The notes: a model not told the origin generated them from the sequence alone. 47,780 nucleotides of DNA from Sulfobacillus benefaciens (GCA_003023725.1 PXYT01000023.1:1-47780), one strand, 5' to 3'; counted from the stretch's first letter, positions 8,323 to 17,550 are shown. Made by a program: numbers and translations.

Positions 8323-9459
8323 TCACTGTCCCAAAATTCTCTGTGATGCTTGAGGCTGTTCTGATCTCTGCGTTTTCCAATCGGTTTGACGGCGCCAGGG
8401 ATCCCAATATTGCAACAATTGTGCACGCCGAGAAATGGTTGATAGGCCAGACACCATATCACTGGGCCGAGCGAGAGGGGATCCCCACCACATGAGTTGA
8501 TCCATGGTTAAAATCTCTGGCTGATGGGCCTCTAAGGTTAGTTGCACAAGGTCAACAGAAGGAATCGTCAGAATCAACGACAAAAAACGCGTCACAACCT
8601 GCCGAATACTGCGAGTTGGTAAAGGCCATTTGCGTTCGTAAACCACGGTGTCTTTGTCATTTTGCCAAATAATACGCAAATATCGGCTCCCTTGCTGATT
8701 TTTTTGTAACACTTCGCCTATCTCCGTGGCCAAAAAACGGACGAGATCATAAAATCCTTGCTGAAGCGGCTCTTCAAAACTCCTTTTGACACAAATCGGC
8801 TCCCCAGACTTATGCAACATCCAAGATGACTGCTTTTGCTGATCTTCTACAATCTGACGGAAATGAGGAACATCGCCGACTCTTTCCCATCCTCGTTTTT
8901 TCCATTCCTGAACAGTACGAACAGGTAAATGGCTAAGCCATGTCAAAGGCAGTTCTTCCCACATCTTATTGGTGTTTTTCCGGGGGAGGACATAGGCAAT
9001 CTGTGCGTTATCCTGCCAGCGTTCTGTCCACTCGGGATAGCGGTCCCCATAAACAGATATCCACCGAGAAAGCAGAGAGTTCTCAGATATTCCCATTTGT
9101 ATCCGTAACGCTCTCTGTGGAATGAACTCTTTAATCACTTGTCTCCACTCGTCACAATCCATATCCAGTTGCTGCCAATACCCTTTTCCCACCTCCTCCA
9201 GCCAGTAAGAGAGCGTGTGTTGTTCCAGCCATACCGATAAACGGTTAAAGGTTTCCTGATAGTCTTGAGAACGCCAGGGAATCCACTGGGCTTGAGGATA
9301 ATGCCACTTAATTTCTTTAACCGCCATCCCGGATCGAATCCCCAGATCCCATCCTTGACTATCCGTGTCAAAGACCATATGGTCTTTGACAACGATGTAA
9401 GGTTCTTGGATTAGACGGCCGGATCGGGCAATATGTCCTAAATGCCAGTGAATAATCAT
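8323..9459 (-). CDS. imuB: ImuB-like Y-family polymerase homologue, C-terminus frameshifted
   Basis: 378 residues resembling the catalytically dead Y-family protein ImuB, which bridges the beta clamp and DnaE2. The position of the first catalytic acidic motif reads IIHWHLGHIARSG, without the aspartates of active Y-family enzymes, and no SIDE-type motif is visible. The start has GGAGTGAGGG just upstream. The frame ends early at TGA 8323. The -1 frame continues in coding style with NRLENAEIRTASSITENFG and ends at TAA 8222. Adding one A to the AAA near 8381 joins the two frames, so about 33 native residues are probably lost. No imuA is seen. Confidence 0.8.
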   Translation of the reverse strand: MIIHWHLGHIARSGRLIQEPYIVVKDHMVFDTDSQGWDLGIRSGMAVKEIKWHYPQAQWIPWRSQDYQETFNRLSVWLEQHTLSYWLEEVGKGYWQQLDMDCDEWRQVIKEFIPQRALRIQMGISENSLLSRWISVYGDRYPEWTERWQDNAQIAYVLPRKNTNKMWEELPLTWLSHLPVRTVQEWKKRGWERVGDVPHFRQIVEDQQKQSSWMLHKSGEPICVKRSFEEPLQQGFYDLVRFLATEIGEVLQKNQQGSRYLRIIWQNDKDTVVYERKWPLPTRSIRQVVTRFLSLILTIPSVDLVQLTLEAHQPEILTMDQLMWWGSPLARPSDMVSGLSTISRRAQLLQYWDPWRRQTDWKTQRSEQPQASQRILGQ

Positions 9460-9611
9460 TGTTGTCCCTCACTCCTACTCAGGGTCAATAAGGGTCAATG
9501 AAACTGCTCTTTCCCGTTACGGAAAACTTATCCAAGCTTAAGTACAGCTCCCTTTTGTTGTTGCTTGCGCTCCGCTTCAGGACCTCGGAACGGTCTGCGA
9601 AAGCCTTAGTG

Positions 9612-9625
9612 AAAACATTTGTTCG
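9612..9625 (-). promoter_or_regulatory. DinR/LexA (SOS) operator
   Basis: Minus-strand CGAACAAATGTTTT matches the Gram-positive SOS box CGAACRNRYGTTYC at 13 of 14 positions. It lies just downstream of the -10 element, covering roughly +7 to +20, where bound LexA would block transcription of the imuB-dnaE2 operon. Confidence 0.85.
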
Positions 9626-9638
9626 CATCAACGGTTTC

Positions 9639-9667
9639 ATTATACCCCCCCTCTGCCGTTTTATCAA
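9639..9667 (-). promoter_or_regulatory. Sigma-A promoter of the mutasome operon
   Basis: -35 TTGATA (9662-9667) and a perfect -10 TATAAT (9639-9644), separated by exactly 17 bp that include a run of seven G. Transcription would start near 9632, giving an untranslated leader of about 170 bases before imuB. Confidence 0.85.
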
Positions 9668-9668
9668 T

Positions 9669-9706
9669 TAAAAAAGCCTGGAACTTTTCGGCCAAAGTTC
9701 CAGGCT
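9669..9706 (-). terminator. Rho-independent terminator of the acyl-CoA operon
   Basis: Stem AGCCTGGAACTTT paired with its complement around a five-base loop (9675-9706), followed on the minus strand by TTTTTT. It ends the enoyl-CoA hydratase operon just upstream of the SOS promoter. Confidence 0.9.
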
Positions 9707-9722
9707 GAAAAATAAAGACTCC

Positions 9723-10505
9723 TTAACCAGGTGAGCGAACTGATGGCCAAACAGGTGCACGTTTCTCCCGAAAGGCCTTGATGCCTTCGCGAGAATCGTC
9801 CGACAGAGCAATAAGCGAGACCATATTTTGCAGATACTCGATGGCCTTATGATATTCCATATCCTGGACTTGATACCACGCCTCTTTTCCCATACGGGTA
9901 ATAAAGGGACTACCCAGGCTAATCAGTTCGGCCAGTTCCCTGGCCTGAGTGTCAACTTTTTCAAAGGGCACGACCGCATTGCAAAAGCCCCACTGATCCA
10001 TTTCCCGAGATGTCACTAACCGTCCTGTCAAGGCCAATTCCAACGTTCTCCGAGGGCCAATAAGACGTGTTATGGGAGCCATGACAACCATAGGAAATAA
10101 GCCGATTTTGACTTCAGGCAAACCAAAATGTCCGTCTTCGGAGGCAATCACAAAATCACAGGCCGCAGCGAGTCCCATTCCTCCGGCAAGGGTATAGCCA
10201 AAGGTGGCTGCTATGACGGGAATCGGCAAGCCATGAATGGTTTCAATTAATGTTCCCATTAACGAAAAATACTGGCGGATGGATTCCACCGTTCCCAGAG
10301 TGGCTACTTCATTCAAATCCGCGCCAGCACAAAACGCCTTTTCTCCTTCAGCCCGCAAAATAATCACCTGCACGCCAGGATCACGCCCTAACTCCGAAAA
10401 GGTCTCGATTAATTCACGAATAGTTTCCTGATTAAGGGCATTGCGAACCTGCGGACGATTCAACGTCACCTGACTAATTGCGTTACGTTCAACTCGAATA
10501 TTCAT
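9723..10505 (-). CDS. Enoyl-CoA hydratase/isomerase (crotonase) family protein
   Basis: Crotonase fold, about 260 residues from the preferred ATG at 10505. Visible motifs are VTLNRPQVRNALN at the N-terminus, the CoA-binding AFCAGADL, and the oxyanion-hole stretch AGGMGLAAACDFVIASEDGHF. The family hydrates enoyl-CoA esters. Beside a biotin-dependent carboxyltransferase and an HMG-CoA lyase-like gene, a methylglutaconyl-CoA hydratase role in leucine breakdown is likely. A GTG at 10559 overlaps the stop of the preceding gene (GTGA) but adds an unlikely 18-residue N-terminus. Last gene of the operon. Confidence 0.88.
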   Translation of the reverse strand: MNIRVERNAISQVTLNRPQVRNALNQETIRELIETFSELGRDPGVQVIILRAEGEKAFCAGADLNEVATLGTVESIRQYFSLMGTLIETIHGLPIPVIAATFGYTLAGGMGLAAACDFVIASEDGHFGLPEVKIGLFPMVVMAPITRLIGPRRTLELALTGRLVTSREMDQWGFCNAVVPFEKVDTQARELAELISLGSPFITRMGKEAWYQVQDMEYHKAIEYLQNMVSLIALSDDSREGIKAFREKRAPVWPSVRSPG

Positions 10506-10555
10506 CACACAACCAGATCCCTTCCACAAAACGAAATGCCACCCATACGTTTCCC

Positions 10556-11482
10556 TCACTTATTAACCGGAACCATTTTCCCTCCGGCATGAAATACTTT
10601 GGATGGAACGTCATGCCCTAATTTCTCCACAAGAAACCGGGTAATGGTCAGTAACTGATCTAAATCAATTCCTGTTTGAATCCCCATTTCCGTCAGGCAA
10701 TAAACGCTGTCTTCCGTTGACAAGTTTCCTCCGGCCCCCGGTGAAAACGGCGAACCGCCGATACCGCCTAACGCTGTTTCAAACCGGGTAGCCCCACTGC
10801 CGACAGCAGCCAGTAAATTTGCCAGCGCCGTCCCCCGAGTATCATGGAAATGCAAAGCCAGTTGCACATCGGGAAGTTTTTCCCGGAACGCGCGAACCAT
10901 ACCAGCAACCTGCTTTGGATGAGCGACCCCTACCGTGTCACCCAAAGCTATCTCATGAATACCCAGATCTCGTAGCCGCCCTGCAAGATCCAACACCGCG
11001 TCCAGGGAAACAACGCCTTCATAGGGACAGCCAAACGCGGTCACAATGACTGCCGACACCGTAATTCCACGAGGCTTCGCCATGGCCCACACATCCTGAA
11101 ATCCCTTAAGGGACTCCGCAATCGAACGATGCACATTTTTTTGATTATGGGTTTCGCTAGCAGATACAAACACCGTCATTTCATCCGGTTTCGTTGCAAT
11201 AGCCCGCTCTGCTCCTTTAGGATTAGGGACTAACACGGAATAAACGACACCCGGCTTCCGATCAATAGCTGCCATAACCTCTTCCGCATCAGCCATCTGC
11301 GGAAGCCACTGCGGACTGACAAACGATGTGACCTCAATCCGCGGCAATCCCGCCCGAACCAGCCCGTTCACTAGCTGCACTTTGTCTTCGGTTTTCAACA
11401 CAACATGTTCCGCCTGAAGACCGTCCCTGGGCGATACATCCCGAAACCATACGAAAGACGATTCCCGCCATTCCCATCCCAT
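10556..11482 (-). CDS. HMG-CoA lyase-like protein (Ser at catalytic Cys position)
   Basis: About 308 residues of the DRE-TIM family, cleaving 3-hydroxy-3-methylglutaryl-CoA to acetoacetate and acetyl-CoA in classical members. The substrate loop RDVSPRDGLQ with its catalytic Arg/Asp and the metal-binding LHFHDTRG are present. The flexible-loop motif, which in characterised HMG-CoA lyases reads GGCPYA with a catalytic cysteine, is here GGSPFSPGAGGN, so the cysteine is replaced by serine. The enzyme may be slower or act on a different acyl-CoA. ATG at 11482 has GAGAGGAG nine bases upstream. Confidence 0.85.
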   Translation of the reverse strand: MGWEWRESSFVWFRDVSPRDGLQAEHVVLKTEDKVQLVNGLVRAGLPRIEVTSFVSPQWLPQMADAEEVMAAIDRKPGVVYSVLVPNPKGAERAIATKPDEMTVFVSASETHNQKNVHRSIAESLKGFQDVWAMAKPRGITVSAVIVTAFGCPYEGVVSLDAVLDLAGRLRDLGIHEIALGDTVGVAHPKQVAGMVRAFREKLPDVQLALHFHDTRGTALANLLAAVGSGATRFETALGGIGGSPFSPGAGGNLSTEDSVYCLTEMGIQTGIDLDQLLTITRFLVEKLGHDVPSKVFHAGGKMVPVNK

Positions 11483-11564
11483 TGTCACCGACTCCTCTCA
11501 TCGCAAGGTGATTTTCCCCATATTCACGCCGGAATCGTAAAAGGTGAACAAAAGTTCAGTCTCC

Positions 11565-13085
11565 TTACACAGGCGTGACAGGGTGCCGACGAGTGCTAAA
11601 GTCCCGAGATTTATTGCGATAAAGATGAAATCTCCGCACAATTTCGTCACGTAGATTGTGCGGTTCAACAATGTCGTCCACAATCAGTTCCGATGCCAAA
11701 CGCATTATGTCAATGTCCCGGCGATATGATTCCTGACGTTCTCGGATAAACTCCTGCCGTTCTTCTCCCTCAAATTCCTGAATTTTGTTATAGTACACAG
11801 CGTTCACCGCGGCTTCCGGACCCATAACGGCAATCTGGGCCGTCGGCAAAGCCAACACGGCATCCGACCCGAAAGCCGGGCCCGCCATGGCATACAGTCC
11901 GGCCCCGTAGGCTTTCCGAACAATGACACTAATCTTGGGAACGGTCGCTTCCGACACCGCTGCAATCAGTTTAGCGCCATGGCGAATGATACCTTGTCGC
12001 TCCACTTTGGTCCCAATCATGAAGCCGGGAACATCGGCCAGAAACAGCAACGGGATATTGAACGCATCGGCCAAATTAACAAATCTTGCCGCCTTGTCGG
12101 CCGAGTCCACAAATAACACCCCGCCTTTAACTTTGGACTGGTTTGCTACGATGGCCACCGCCTCTCCGCCCATCCGCGCGAATCCTACAATAATTTCCTG
12201 GGCAAATAGCGGTTTTATGGGAAACCAGCTTCCGTCATCAACCAGTCCCAAAATTATCTGCTGCATGTCAAAGGGGACGTTTTGGTTAGTCGGAACCAGG
12301 CGATCCCAGTTCACCGCCACAGGCTGTCTCGAGGGGCGTGTTGGTGGTTTTTCGGAATAATGGCTCGGAAAATATTCCAAATATTGTTTGGCCCACACAA
12401 TCGCTTGTTCTTCGTCCGCTGCCAATAAATCTCCACTTCCGCTTACGGAACAATGCATGCGGGCTCCACCCATCTCCTCCAGCGTCACCTTTTCACCAAT
12501 GACCATCTCTGCCATGCGAGGAGATCCCAGATACATGGAAGCATTCCCATCCACCATGATCACCACATCGGTGAACGCGGGAATGTAGGCGCCTCCGGCC
12601 GCAGAAGGACCAAATAGGACACAGACTTGGGGAACCCGCCCAGAAAGTTTCACCTGATTGTAAAAAATGTGTCCCGCTCCCCTCCGTCCGGGAAACATCT
12701 CGACCTGGTCGGTAATCCTTGCGCCGGCCGAGTCGACTAGGTAAAAAATGGGACAATTCATATCCATCGCTTTCTCTTGAATCCTGAGAATCTTTTCAAC
12801 CGTTCTGGCTCCCCATGACCCCGCTTTTACCGTGGGATCATTGGCCATGACCACGACCGTTCTGCCGTCAATGGTTCCCGTTACCGTAACCACACCGTCC
12901 GCTGCCAGGTCATCGTCTGCTAGTGCATTGGCAAACAATCCGTCTTCGACATAGCCCGGATCCAGTAATAATTCCAGGCGTTGCCGCACAGATAACTTTT
13001 GAGTGGCCTTCAGCCTCTCGTGGTATTTTGGCGATCCCCCCGCCAAGGCTCTACTACGCATTTTTGCCAATTCATCTGGTGTCAC
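11565..13085 (-). CDS. Acyl-CoA carboxylase carboxyltransferase (beta) subunit
   Basis: About 506 residues of the carboxyltransferase family (propionyl-, methylcrotonyl- or geranyl-CoA carboxylase beta). Visible landmarks are the N-terminal acyl-CoA binding half with GSWGARTVEKI, the oxyanion stretch FGPSAAGGAYIPAF, and the C-terminal half with DVPGFMIGTKVERQGIIRHGAK and MGPEAAVNAVYYNKI. It transfers CO2 from biotin to an acyl-CoA. Its neighbours favour methylcrotonyl-CoA. GTG at 13085 is preferred, with AAGGCGG nine bases upstream; 13112 is the longer alternative. A biotin carrier is encoded upstream, but no biotin carboxylase is in the window. Confidence 0.92.
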   Translation of the reverse strand: MTPDELAKMRSRALAGGSPKYHERLKATQKLSVRQRLELLLDPGYVEDGLFANALADDDLAADGVVTVTGTIDGRTVVVMANDPTVKAGSWGARTVEKILRIQEKAMDMNCPIFYLVDSAGARITDQVEMFPGRRGAGHIFYNQVKLSGRVPQVCVLFGPSAAGGAYIPAFTDVVIMVDGNASMYLGSPRMAEMVIGEKVTLEEMGGARMHCSVSGSGDLLAADEEQAIVWAKQYLEYFPSHYSEKPPTRPSRQPVAVNWDRLVPTNQNVPFDMQQIILGLVDDGSWFPIKPLFAQEIIVGFARMGGEAVAIVANQSKVKGGVLFVDSADKAARFVNLADAFNIPLLFLADVPGFMIGTKVERQGIIRHGAKLIAAVSEATVPKISVIVRKAYGAGLYAMAGPAFGSDAVLALPTAQIAVMGPEAAVNAVYYNKIQEFEGEERQEFIRERQESYRRDIDIMRLASELIVDDIVEPHNLRDEIVRRFHLYRNKSRDFSTRRHPVTPV

Positions 13086-13260
13086 AATTATCTTCCGCCT
13101 TTCGAAAATCACGATAATTCCGCACAGGTCTTTATGTTGCGCGTCTTAGTGTTTCTGGACGGCATGCTATGATTCTGCTCGCATCAGGCCAATAGAACAG
13201 CCCCGCCTCTTCTCAGCCGAGAGAACTGGCAGATCCGAGGGCTTTGCTGTCTTCTTCGTC

Positions 13261-13479
13261 TCATTGCTCTTCCAGAATAATGAGCGGAGCACTTTCGTCG
13301 ACAAAATCCCCTTCCTGCACGACGACCTCTTTCACAACTCCCGCAGTTTCGGATTCAATAGGAATTTCCATTTTCATCGACTCCAGACGTACCACCTCTT
13401 GTCCCGGATTAATCACATCACCGGGAGACACCAAAACCTTAAACACCGTACCCGCCAAACTTGCGACAATACTCGTCAT
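13261..13479 (-). CDS. Stand-alone biotin carrier (biotinyl/lipoyl domain) protein
   Basis: 72 residues, one biotinyl domain and nothing else. The attachment motif reads RLESMKMEIPIES, with the biotinylated lysine in SMKM and paired half-domains (GDVINPGQEV; GDFVDESAPLI) around it. It would carry carboxyl-biotin between a biotin carboxylase and the downstream carboxyltransferase, like the small carrier of the Bacillus yng cluster. Its start overlaps the end of the unknown 235-aa gene by four bases (ATGA). Confidence 0.92.
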   Translation of the reverse strand: MTSIVASLAGTVFKVLVSPGDVINPGQEVVRLESMKMEIPIESETAGVVKEVVVQEGDFVDESAPLIILEEQ

Positions 13480-14183
13480 ATACGCGACTCTCCTTTAGTT
13501 CTTATAGATTTTTCCGAAAACCATCCATCCGGGGCTAAGAGCGGATGAAATCCGTCAGCTTTCCAGGTACCGTCGGTGACGGCTTCCCCCCGCCACAACC
13601 AACTGTTGCTGCCGTCTAATCTGGCGGCTAATCCTAAAGAAGGGCGAATATCCCCTTTATCCCACAGCCCTGCAGGCCCCAAGATCAATGGATGCCACAA
13701 TATTGTCTGCTCCCCGTTCCGATAAGCCCAAAAACCTGGAACAGGAGAAGGGCCATAAACAAAAGTGGGCCTAGAGGAATTTTCGGAACCAAACATGTTT
13801 ATCCAACGCACAGAAAATGGGCCGCCAACAATGCGGCCTATATTCCATGCCTCCAATGCCGCGACAGCGGCATGAAAGGCCCGGTGGGAAAACAGCCAAA
13901 GGTGTTGTCCAAAAGCACGGGAGGTCAGTCCCCAGCCTAGGTCGACCGTACCACTCTTCGCAACCGCCTTTCTCGCGGAAGAAAGTTCAGGCATGCAAGA
14001 ACCAGGCCGGTCAATGGAAAACATACAGCCCTGCATCCAACCGGCCACAATATCTGCGGAACACTCGGGAAGGAAAGAATAATGCCGCTTCCGTCCCCAA
14101 TACTTAAGAGCGTTCTCGCTTGTCTCGATAACAAAATCATGGCTTGGGAAAAACCCCGTCAATACCCTTGCTGTCATGACCAT
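13476..14183 (-). CDS. Unknown 235-aa protein inside the acyl-CoA operon
   Basis: I do not recognise this protein. It is coding in style, is translationally coupled at both ends (it overlaps the acyl-CoA dehydrogenase stop and the biotin-carrier start), and has no signal peptide or membrane helix. It is rich in Trp, Gly and Ser, with segments such as HLWLFSHRAFHAAVAALEAW, FVYGPSPVPGFWAYRNGEQ and LDGSNSWLWRGEAVTDGTW, which suggests a beta-rich fold. It stands where related operons carry biotin carboxylase but is far too short and lacks ATP-grasp motifs. A role in acyl-CoA metabolism is inferred from position only. Confidence 0.75.
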   Translation of the reverse strand: MVMTARVLTGFFPSHDFVIETSENALKYWGRKRHYSFLPECSADIVAGWMQGCMFSIDRPGSCMPELSSARKAVAKSGTVDLGWGLTSRAFGQHLWLFSHRAFHAAVAALEAWNIGRIVGGPFSVRWINMFGSENSSRPTFVYGPSPVPGFWAYRNGEQTILWHPLILGPAGLWDKGDIRPSLGLAARLDGSNSWLWRGEAVTDGTWKADGFHPLLAPDGWFSEKSIRTKGESRI

Positions 14184-15322
14184 TAATCTTTAGGCTCCAG
14201 ATTGCGGGCAATGACCATCCGTTGAATTTCGGATGTGCCTTCCCCAATCTCAAGAAGTTTGGCATCCCGCATGAAGCGTTCTACAGGGAAGTCATTCATA
14301 TACCCCGCGCCCCCATGGATTTGTACCGCCTGCAATGCAGCGCGCATGGCTGTTTCGGACGCAAACAACTTGGCCATGGCTGCTTCTTGAGCAAAAGGAC
14401 GATGTTGATCTTTCAGCCAGGCGGCTTTCAGCACCATCATCCGTGCCAATTCCACCTCCATCGCCATGTCCGCCAGCTTAAACTGGATAGCCTGAAAATG
14501 ATTCAAGGTCTTCCCAAATTGCTTGCGTTGACGACTGTAACTGAGTGATGCGTCAAGACATCCTTGCGCAACTCCAACACCCAAAGCGCCAATACTGATC
14601 CGCCCTCCATCCAGAATATCAAGAAATTGATGAAATCCCTTGCCGGGTTCCCCTAAGATATTTTCGTGAGGAACCGTCACATTGTCCATGAAGACCTCAC
14701 AGGTTTCGCTGGATCGCATCCCCATTTTCTTATAGTTCGCTGTCACCTGCAGTCCCCGGATACCTTGAGGAATCACAAAGGAAGAGATGTGCCGCTCTGT
14801 TCGGTCCGTTCGAGCCGTGGCTACAATATATCCGGCATGTTTGGCATTCGTTATAAAAATCTTCGTGCCCGAAATATGGTAGACATCCTCGTCTCTCTCG
14901 GCAAATGTTCTGGTTCCTCCCGCGTCCGAACCAGCCTCGGGCTCAGTTAAACCAAAAGCTGCTAAAAAATCTCCGCGTATAGCCGGAAGCAAATACTGTT
15001 CCTTTTGTTTGGCTGTGCCAAACAAATAAACGGGCGAGCATCCTAGTGAGACATGTGCCGCAAATCCAAGCCCTAGCGAGGCGTCTACCCGCCCAATTTC
15101 TTCAACTGCCAAGGCATAACTGATGGTGCTGCCCCCAGACCCTCCCCACTCTTCCGAAAACGGCAGACCATAAAAACCTAGTTTCCCCATTTCCTGCATA
15201 ATGGCCCACGGAAACTCTCCGGTCTCGTCGCGCGCACTGGCTCCCGGTTCTACTTTTTCCTGGGCAAACTCTCGCACCGTGTCCCGAATCAACTGCTCGT
15301 CAGCCGTCAAATCCCAGTTCAA
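14183..15322 (-). CDS. Acyl-CoA dehydrogenase (short/branched-chain type)
   Basis: FAD enzyme of about 379 residues that oxidises an acyl-CoA to the trans-2-enoyl-CoA and passes electrons to ETF. Motifs include [14 protein letters not shown], the FAD-binding [11 protein letters not shown] region, [16 protein letters not shown] and [16 protein letters not shown]. Near the end [10 protein letters not shown] carries Glu at the classical base position; isovaleryl-CoA dehydrogenases usually lack Glu there, so a short- or methyl-branched-chain substrate is more likely. Start: TTG at 15322 with AAAGGAG seven bases before it gives the family's usual length; longer starts at 15358 or 15472 are poorer. 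First gene of the operon, divergent from panB. Confidence 0.9.
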   Translation of the reverse strand: MNWDLTADEQLIRDTVREFAQEKVEPGASARDETGEFPWAIMQEMGKLGFYGLPFSEEWGGSGGSTISYALAVEEIGRVDASLGLGFAAHVSLGCSPVYLFGTAKQKEQYLLPAIRGDFLAAFGLTEPEAGSDAGGTRTFAERDEDVYHISGTKIFITNAKHAGYIVATARTDRTERHISSFVIPQGIRGLQVTANYKKMGMRSSETCEVFMDNVTVPHENILGEPGKGFHQFLDILDGGRISIGALGVGVAQGCLDASLSYSRQRKQFGKTLNHFQAIQFKLADMAMEVELARMMVLKAAWLKDQHRPFAQEAAMAKLFASETAMRAALQAVQIHGGAGYMNDFPVERFMRDAKLLEIGEGTSEIQRMVIARNLEPKD

Positions 15323-15486
15323 ATAGATTTCTCCTTTATAGGTCAATTTCAAATTCATTCTACCGCGAATCGTTCCGTAGCGACTATAATTGAAAGCAGT
15401 CCGGAAAATTGTCAGATAGTCGACATTCGTACATATCCCAGCATCACCGGAAACAACATAATTCAGCATCAAATGGAGGATTTCCC

Positions 15487-16317
15487 ATGCTTACTTCACC
15501 TGAATTACGCGCTCTCAAAGGGCAAAGACCTTCGGTATGGATTACAGCTTATGATGTGGTCCAGGCTCAAGTGGCCGAGGAGGCAGGAATTGATGTGATC
15601 CTGGTAGGCGACTCCTTGGGCATGACCACCATGGGCTATGACACCACGATCCCGGTCACTTTGGACGACATGATCCATCATGCCGCCATGGTTCGCCGTG
15701 GGGCTACTCACACCATGATGATTGTCGATTTTCCGTTTTTAACGTATCCCGACATCCCCACCGCATTGAGAAATGCTGCCCGCATTATGCAGCAGACCCT
15801 GGCCAATGGCGTCAAACTGGAGGGAGGGCGAGATATCATCGCCGTAGTCGATGCCTTGATTAGGGAAAAAATCCCCGTCATCGGCCACTTGGGACTTACC
15901 CCGCAAAGCATCCACACCATGGGGGGGTACAAGGTTCAGGCCAAAACCTCTGCCGCCATTGAACGCTTAATCGCCGACGCCCGTGAATTAAGTGACCATG
16001 GTGTCAGTGCCATAGTTCTAGAAGGCATCCCCGACCGGGTCGCGGCGTTTGTAACTGACCACGTGGATGCGCCGACTGTAGGCATCGGAGCCGGATCTCA
16101 CGTGGACGGCCAGGTTTTGGTATTTCATGACTGTCTGGGATTAAGCCCCAACTTACCGAAGTTCGCCCGACCGTTTGCCCACGTCCGCGACGACATGATT
16201 CATGGCCTTGAGGATTACCGCAATGCGGTTTTAGGCAGATCTTTTCCCAGTGATGCCGAAACCTATCACATCCCTGATCGGGAATGGGAACGCTTTTTAG
16301 CAGAATATAAGGACTAA
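15487..16317 (+). CDS. panB: 3-methyl-2-oxobutanoate hydroxymethyltransferase
   Basis: 276 residues. PanB adds a hydroxymethyl group from methylene-tetrahydrofolate to 2-oxoisovalerate, the first committed step to pantothenate. The metal-binding [15 protein letters not shown], the VKLEGG motif, GHLGLTPQ and [14 protein letters not shown] are all present. ATG at 15487 follows GGAGG by eight bases. panE follows 24 bases later, so the pair forms a pantothenate operon, divergent from the acyl-CoA operon; both depend on CoA metabolism. Confidence 0.97.
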   Translation: MLTSPELRALKGQRPSVWITAYDVVQAQVAEEAGIDVILVGDSLGMTTMGYDTTIPVTLDDMIHHAAMVRRGATHTMMIVDFPFLTYPDIPTALRNAARIMQQTLANGVKLEGGRDIIAVVDALIREKIPVIGHLGLTPQSIHTMGGYKVQAKTSAAIERLIADARELSDHGVSAIVLEGIPDRVAAFVTDHVDAPTVGIGAGSHVDGQVLVFHDCLGLSPNLPKFARPFAHVRDDMIHGLEDYRNAVLGRSFPSDAETYHIPDREWERFLAEYKD

Positions 16318-16341
16318 GGTTCCGTGCAGTGGGGGCGAGCG

Positions 16342-17247
16342 ATGAGACTGGCAATTTTGGGAACAGGAGCCATGGCCCGTTATTACGCTAAATTATTTGC
16401 AAGCCTGAACCCTGTGATGGTGGGCCGACAGGGCGGTTCCTACGTATTGAGTCAGGACAGGGACAGATCTATTGTCACGCCGGAGTTTTTACATTGGACA
16501 GTAGCCCATTCTTCACTATTCGATCTTGTCATTGTAGCCGTCAAGTGGCCCGCCATGCCACTCGTACAATCGTTCTTTAAAGATGCCGGATCGGATCTGT
16601 TGGTCATTTCTTTAATGAACGGAATGGGACAAGAAGAGGCGCTAATCCCGCCGCTCTCTCCGGAACAACTGATGGTGGGAGTCACAACGGATGCCGTCAC
16701 CCTAGACCATGACGATGAAAGCGGCTTGCCGGCGGCACGTGTCACCGCTGTAGGACACTGTCTCATGCCTCTCATTCCCCACCCTTTAGTACCTTTTTGG
16801 CAACAACAACTCAAAGATTTGGGTCTGTGGGGTTCGTGGAAGTTTCTTTCTGCCGAGGCTGTCCGCCGGGAACGCTGGGTCAAACTCATTCAAAATAGCA
16901 TAATTAATCCTCTCACGGCGCTTGCCAACGTGACTAACGGAGAGATTACTCGAATCCCACTATGGACTTTGTCGCGGTCCTTGCTGGAAGAGGCTCGGAA
17001 AGTGAGCCACGCCATTGGCATGGCTCTTCCGTCCGATTTGGATTTCCGGGTGTCCCAGCTCTGTCAAATGACCGCCTCTAATAAATCGTCAATGCTTCAG
17101 GACATCGAACGCCGCCGAATGACGGAAATCGATTCGATTAACGGCTATATCATTCGCACGGCGCGTACGGTTAGCCTCCAGGCACCTACCCATGAGGCTT
17201 TAACTCAATTGATCCACGCCATGGAAACCCATTTTGATGCCTCTTAG
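16342..17247 (+). CDS. panE: 2-dehydropantoate 2-reductase
   Basis: 301 residues. NADPH-dependent reduction of ketopantoate to pantoate, the step after PanB. The N-terminal Rossmann motif reads LAILGTGAMARYYAK. The catalytic lysine region is RERWVKLIQNSIINPLTAL, followed by the all-helical C-terminal domain with SSMLQDIERRRMTEIDSINGY, which holds the conserved substrate-binding residues. ATG at 16342 is chosen over 16324 because the Rossmann motif then starts at residue 2. Second gene of the panBE pair. Confidence 0.95.
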   Translation: MRLAILGTGAMARYYAKLFASLNPVMVGRQGGSYVLSQDRDRSIVTPEFLHWTVAHSSLFDLVIVAVKWPAMPLVQSFFKDAGSDLLVISLMNGMGQEEALIPPLSPEQLMVGVTTDAVTLDHDDESGLPAARVTAVGHCLMPLIPHPLVPFWQQQLKDLGLWGSWKFLSAEAVRRERWVKLIQNSIINPLTALANVTNGEITRIPLWTLSRSLLEEARKVSHAIGMALPSDLDFRVSQLCQMTASNKSSMLQDIERRRMTEIDSINGYIIRTARTVSLQAPTHEALTQLIHAMETHFDAS

Positions 17248-17470
17248 AGACAATGCCTCATTCCAAATGTCTCTCAACGTTGCGAACAACTCCTTGCGAC
17301 TAAAGTCCCACAGATACTCAGGGTTGGCTTCGCTATACCCGGATGACGAACGGGCTGTGAAAAATTATGGAAGGGACGCCAAAACCACCTGGTTTCGCAA
17401 AAGAGTCTCTAAAATCTTCATCTACCGCTTAGCCTTATTGTCAACAACTCGCCAGACGGGTAAGATGAAC

Positions 17471-17550
17471 TTGACATGAGGGGTGCTCACACGCTGAGAG
17501 GCTTTAGGCCAACCCTTGAACTTGGCCAGGTAATTCTGGCAAAGGACAAT
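17471..17550 (+). promoter_or_regulatory. TPP (THI-box) riboswitch
   Basis: The THI-box core is clear: GGGGTGC, CTGAGAGG, ACCCTTGAAC, then GGTAATtCTGGCaaAGGACA. It binds thiamine pyrophosphate. It lies about 100 bases upstream of the NCS1 permease, in the same direction, and predicts repression of that gene when thiamine is plentiful. I do not see a clear terminator between aptamer and gene, so the switch may act on translation or through a weaker stem. Confidence 0.93.

Noticed and set aside
9485-9667. 60-codon ORF between the SOS promoter and imuB
   Set aside because: It starts inside the -35 element, has no ribosome binding site, and its sequence is the operator and leader.
17234-17479. 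81-codon ORF after panE
   Set aside because: No ribosome binding site, non-protein-like composition, and it runs into the TPP riboswitch.
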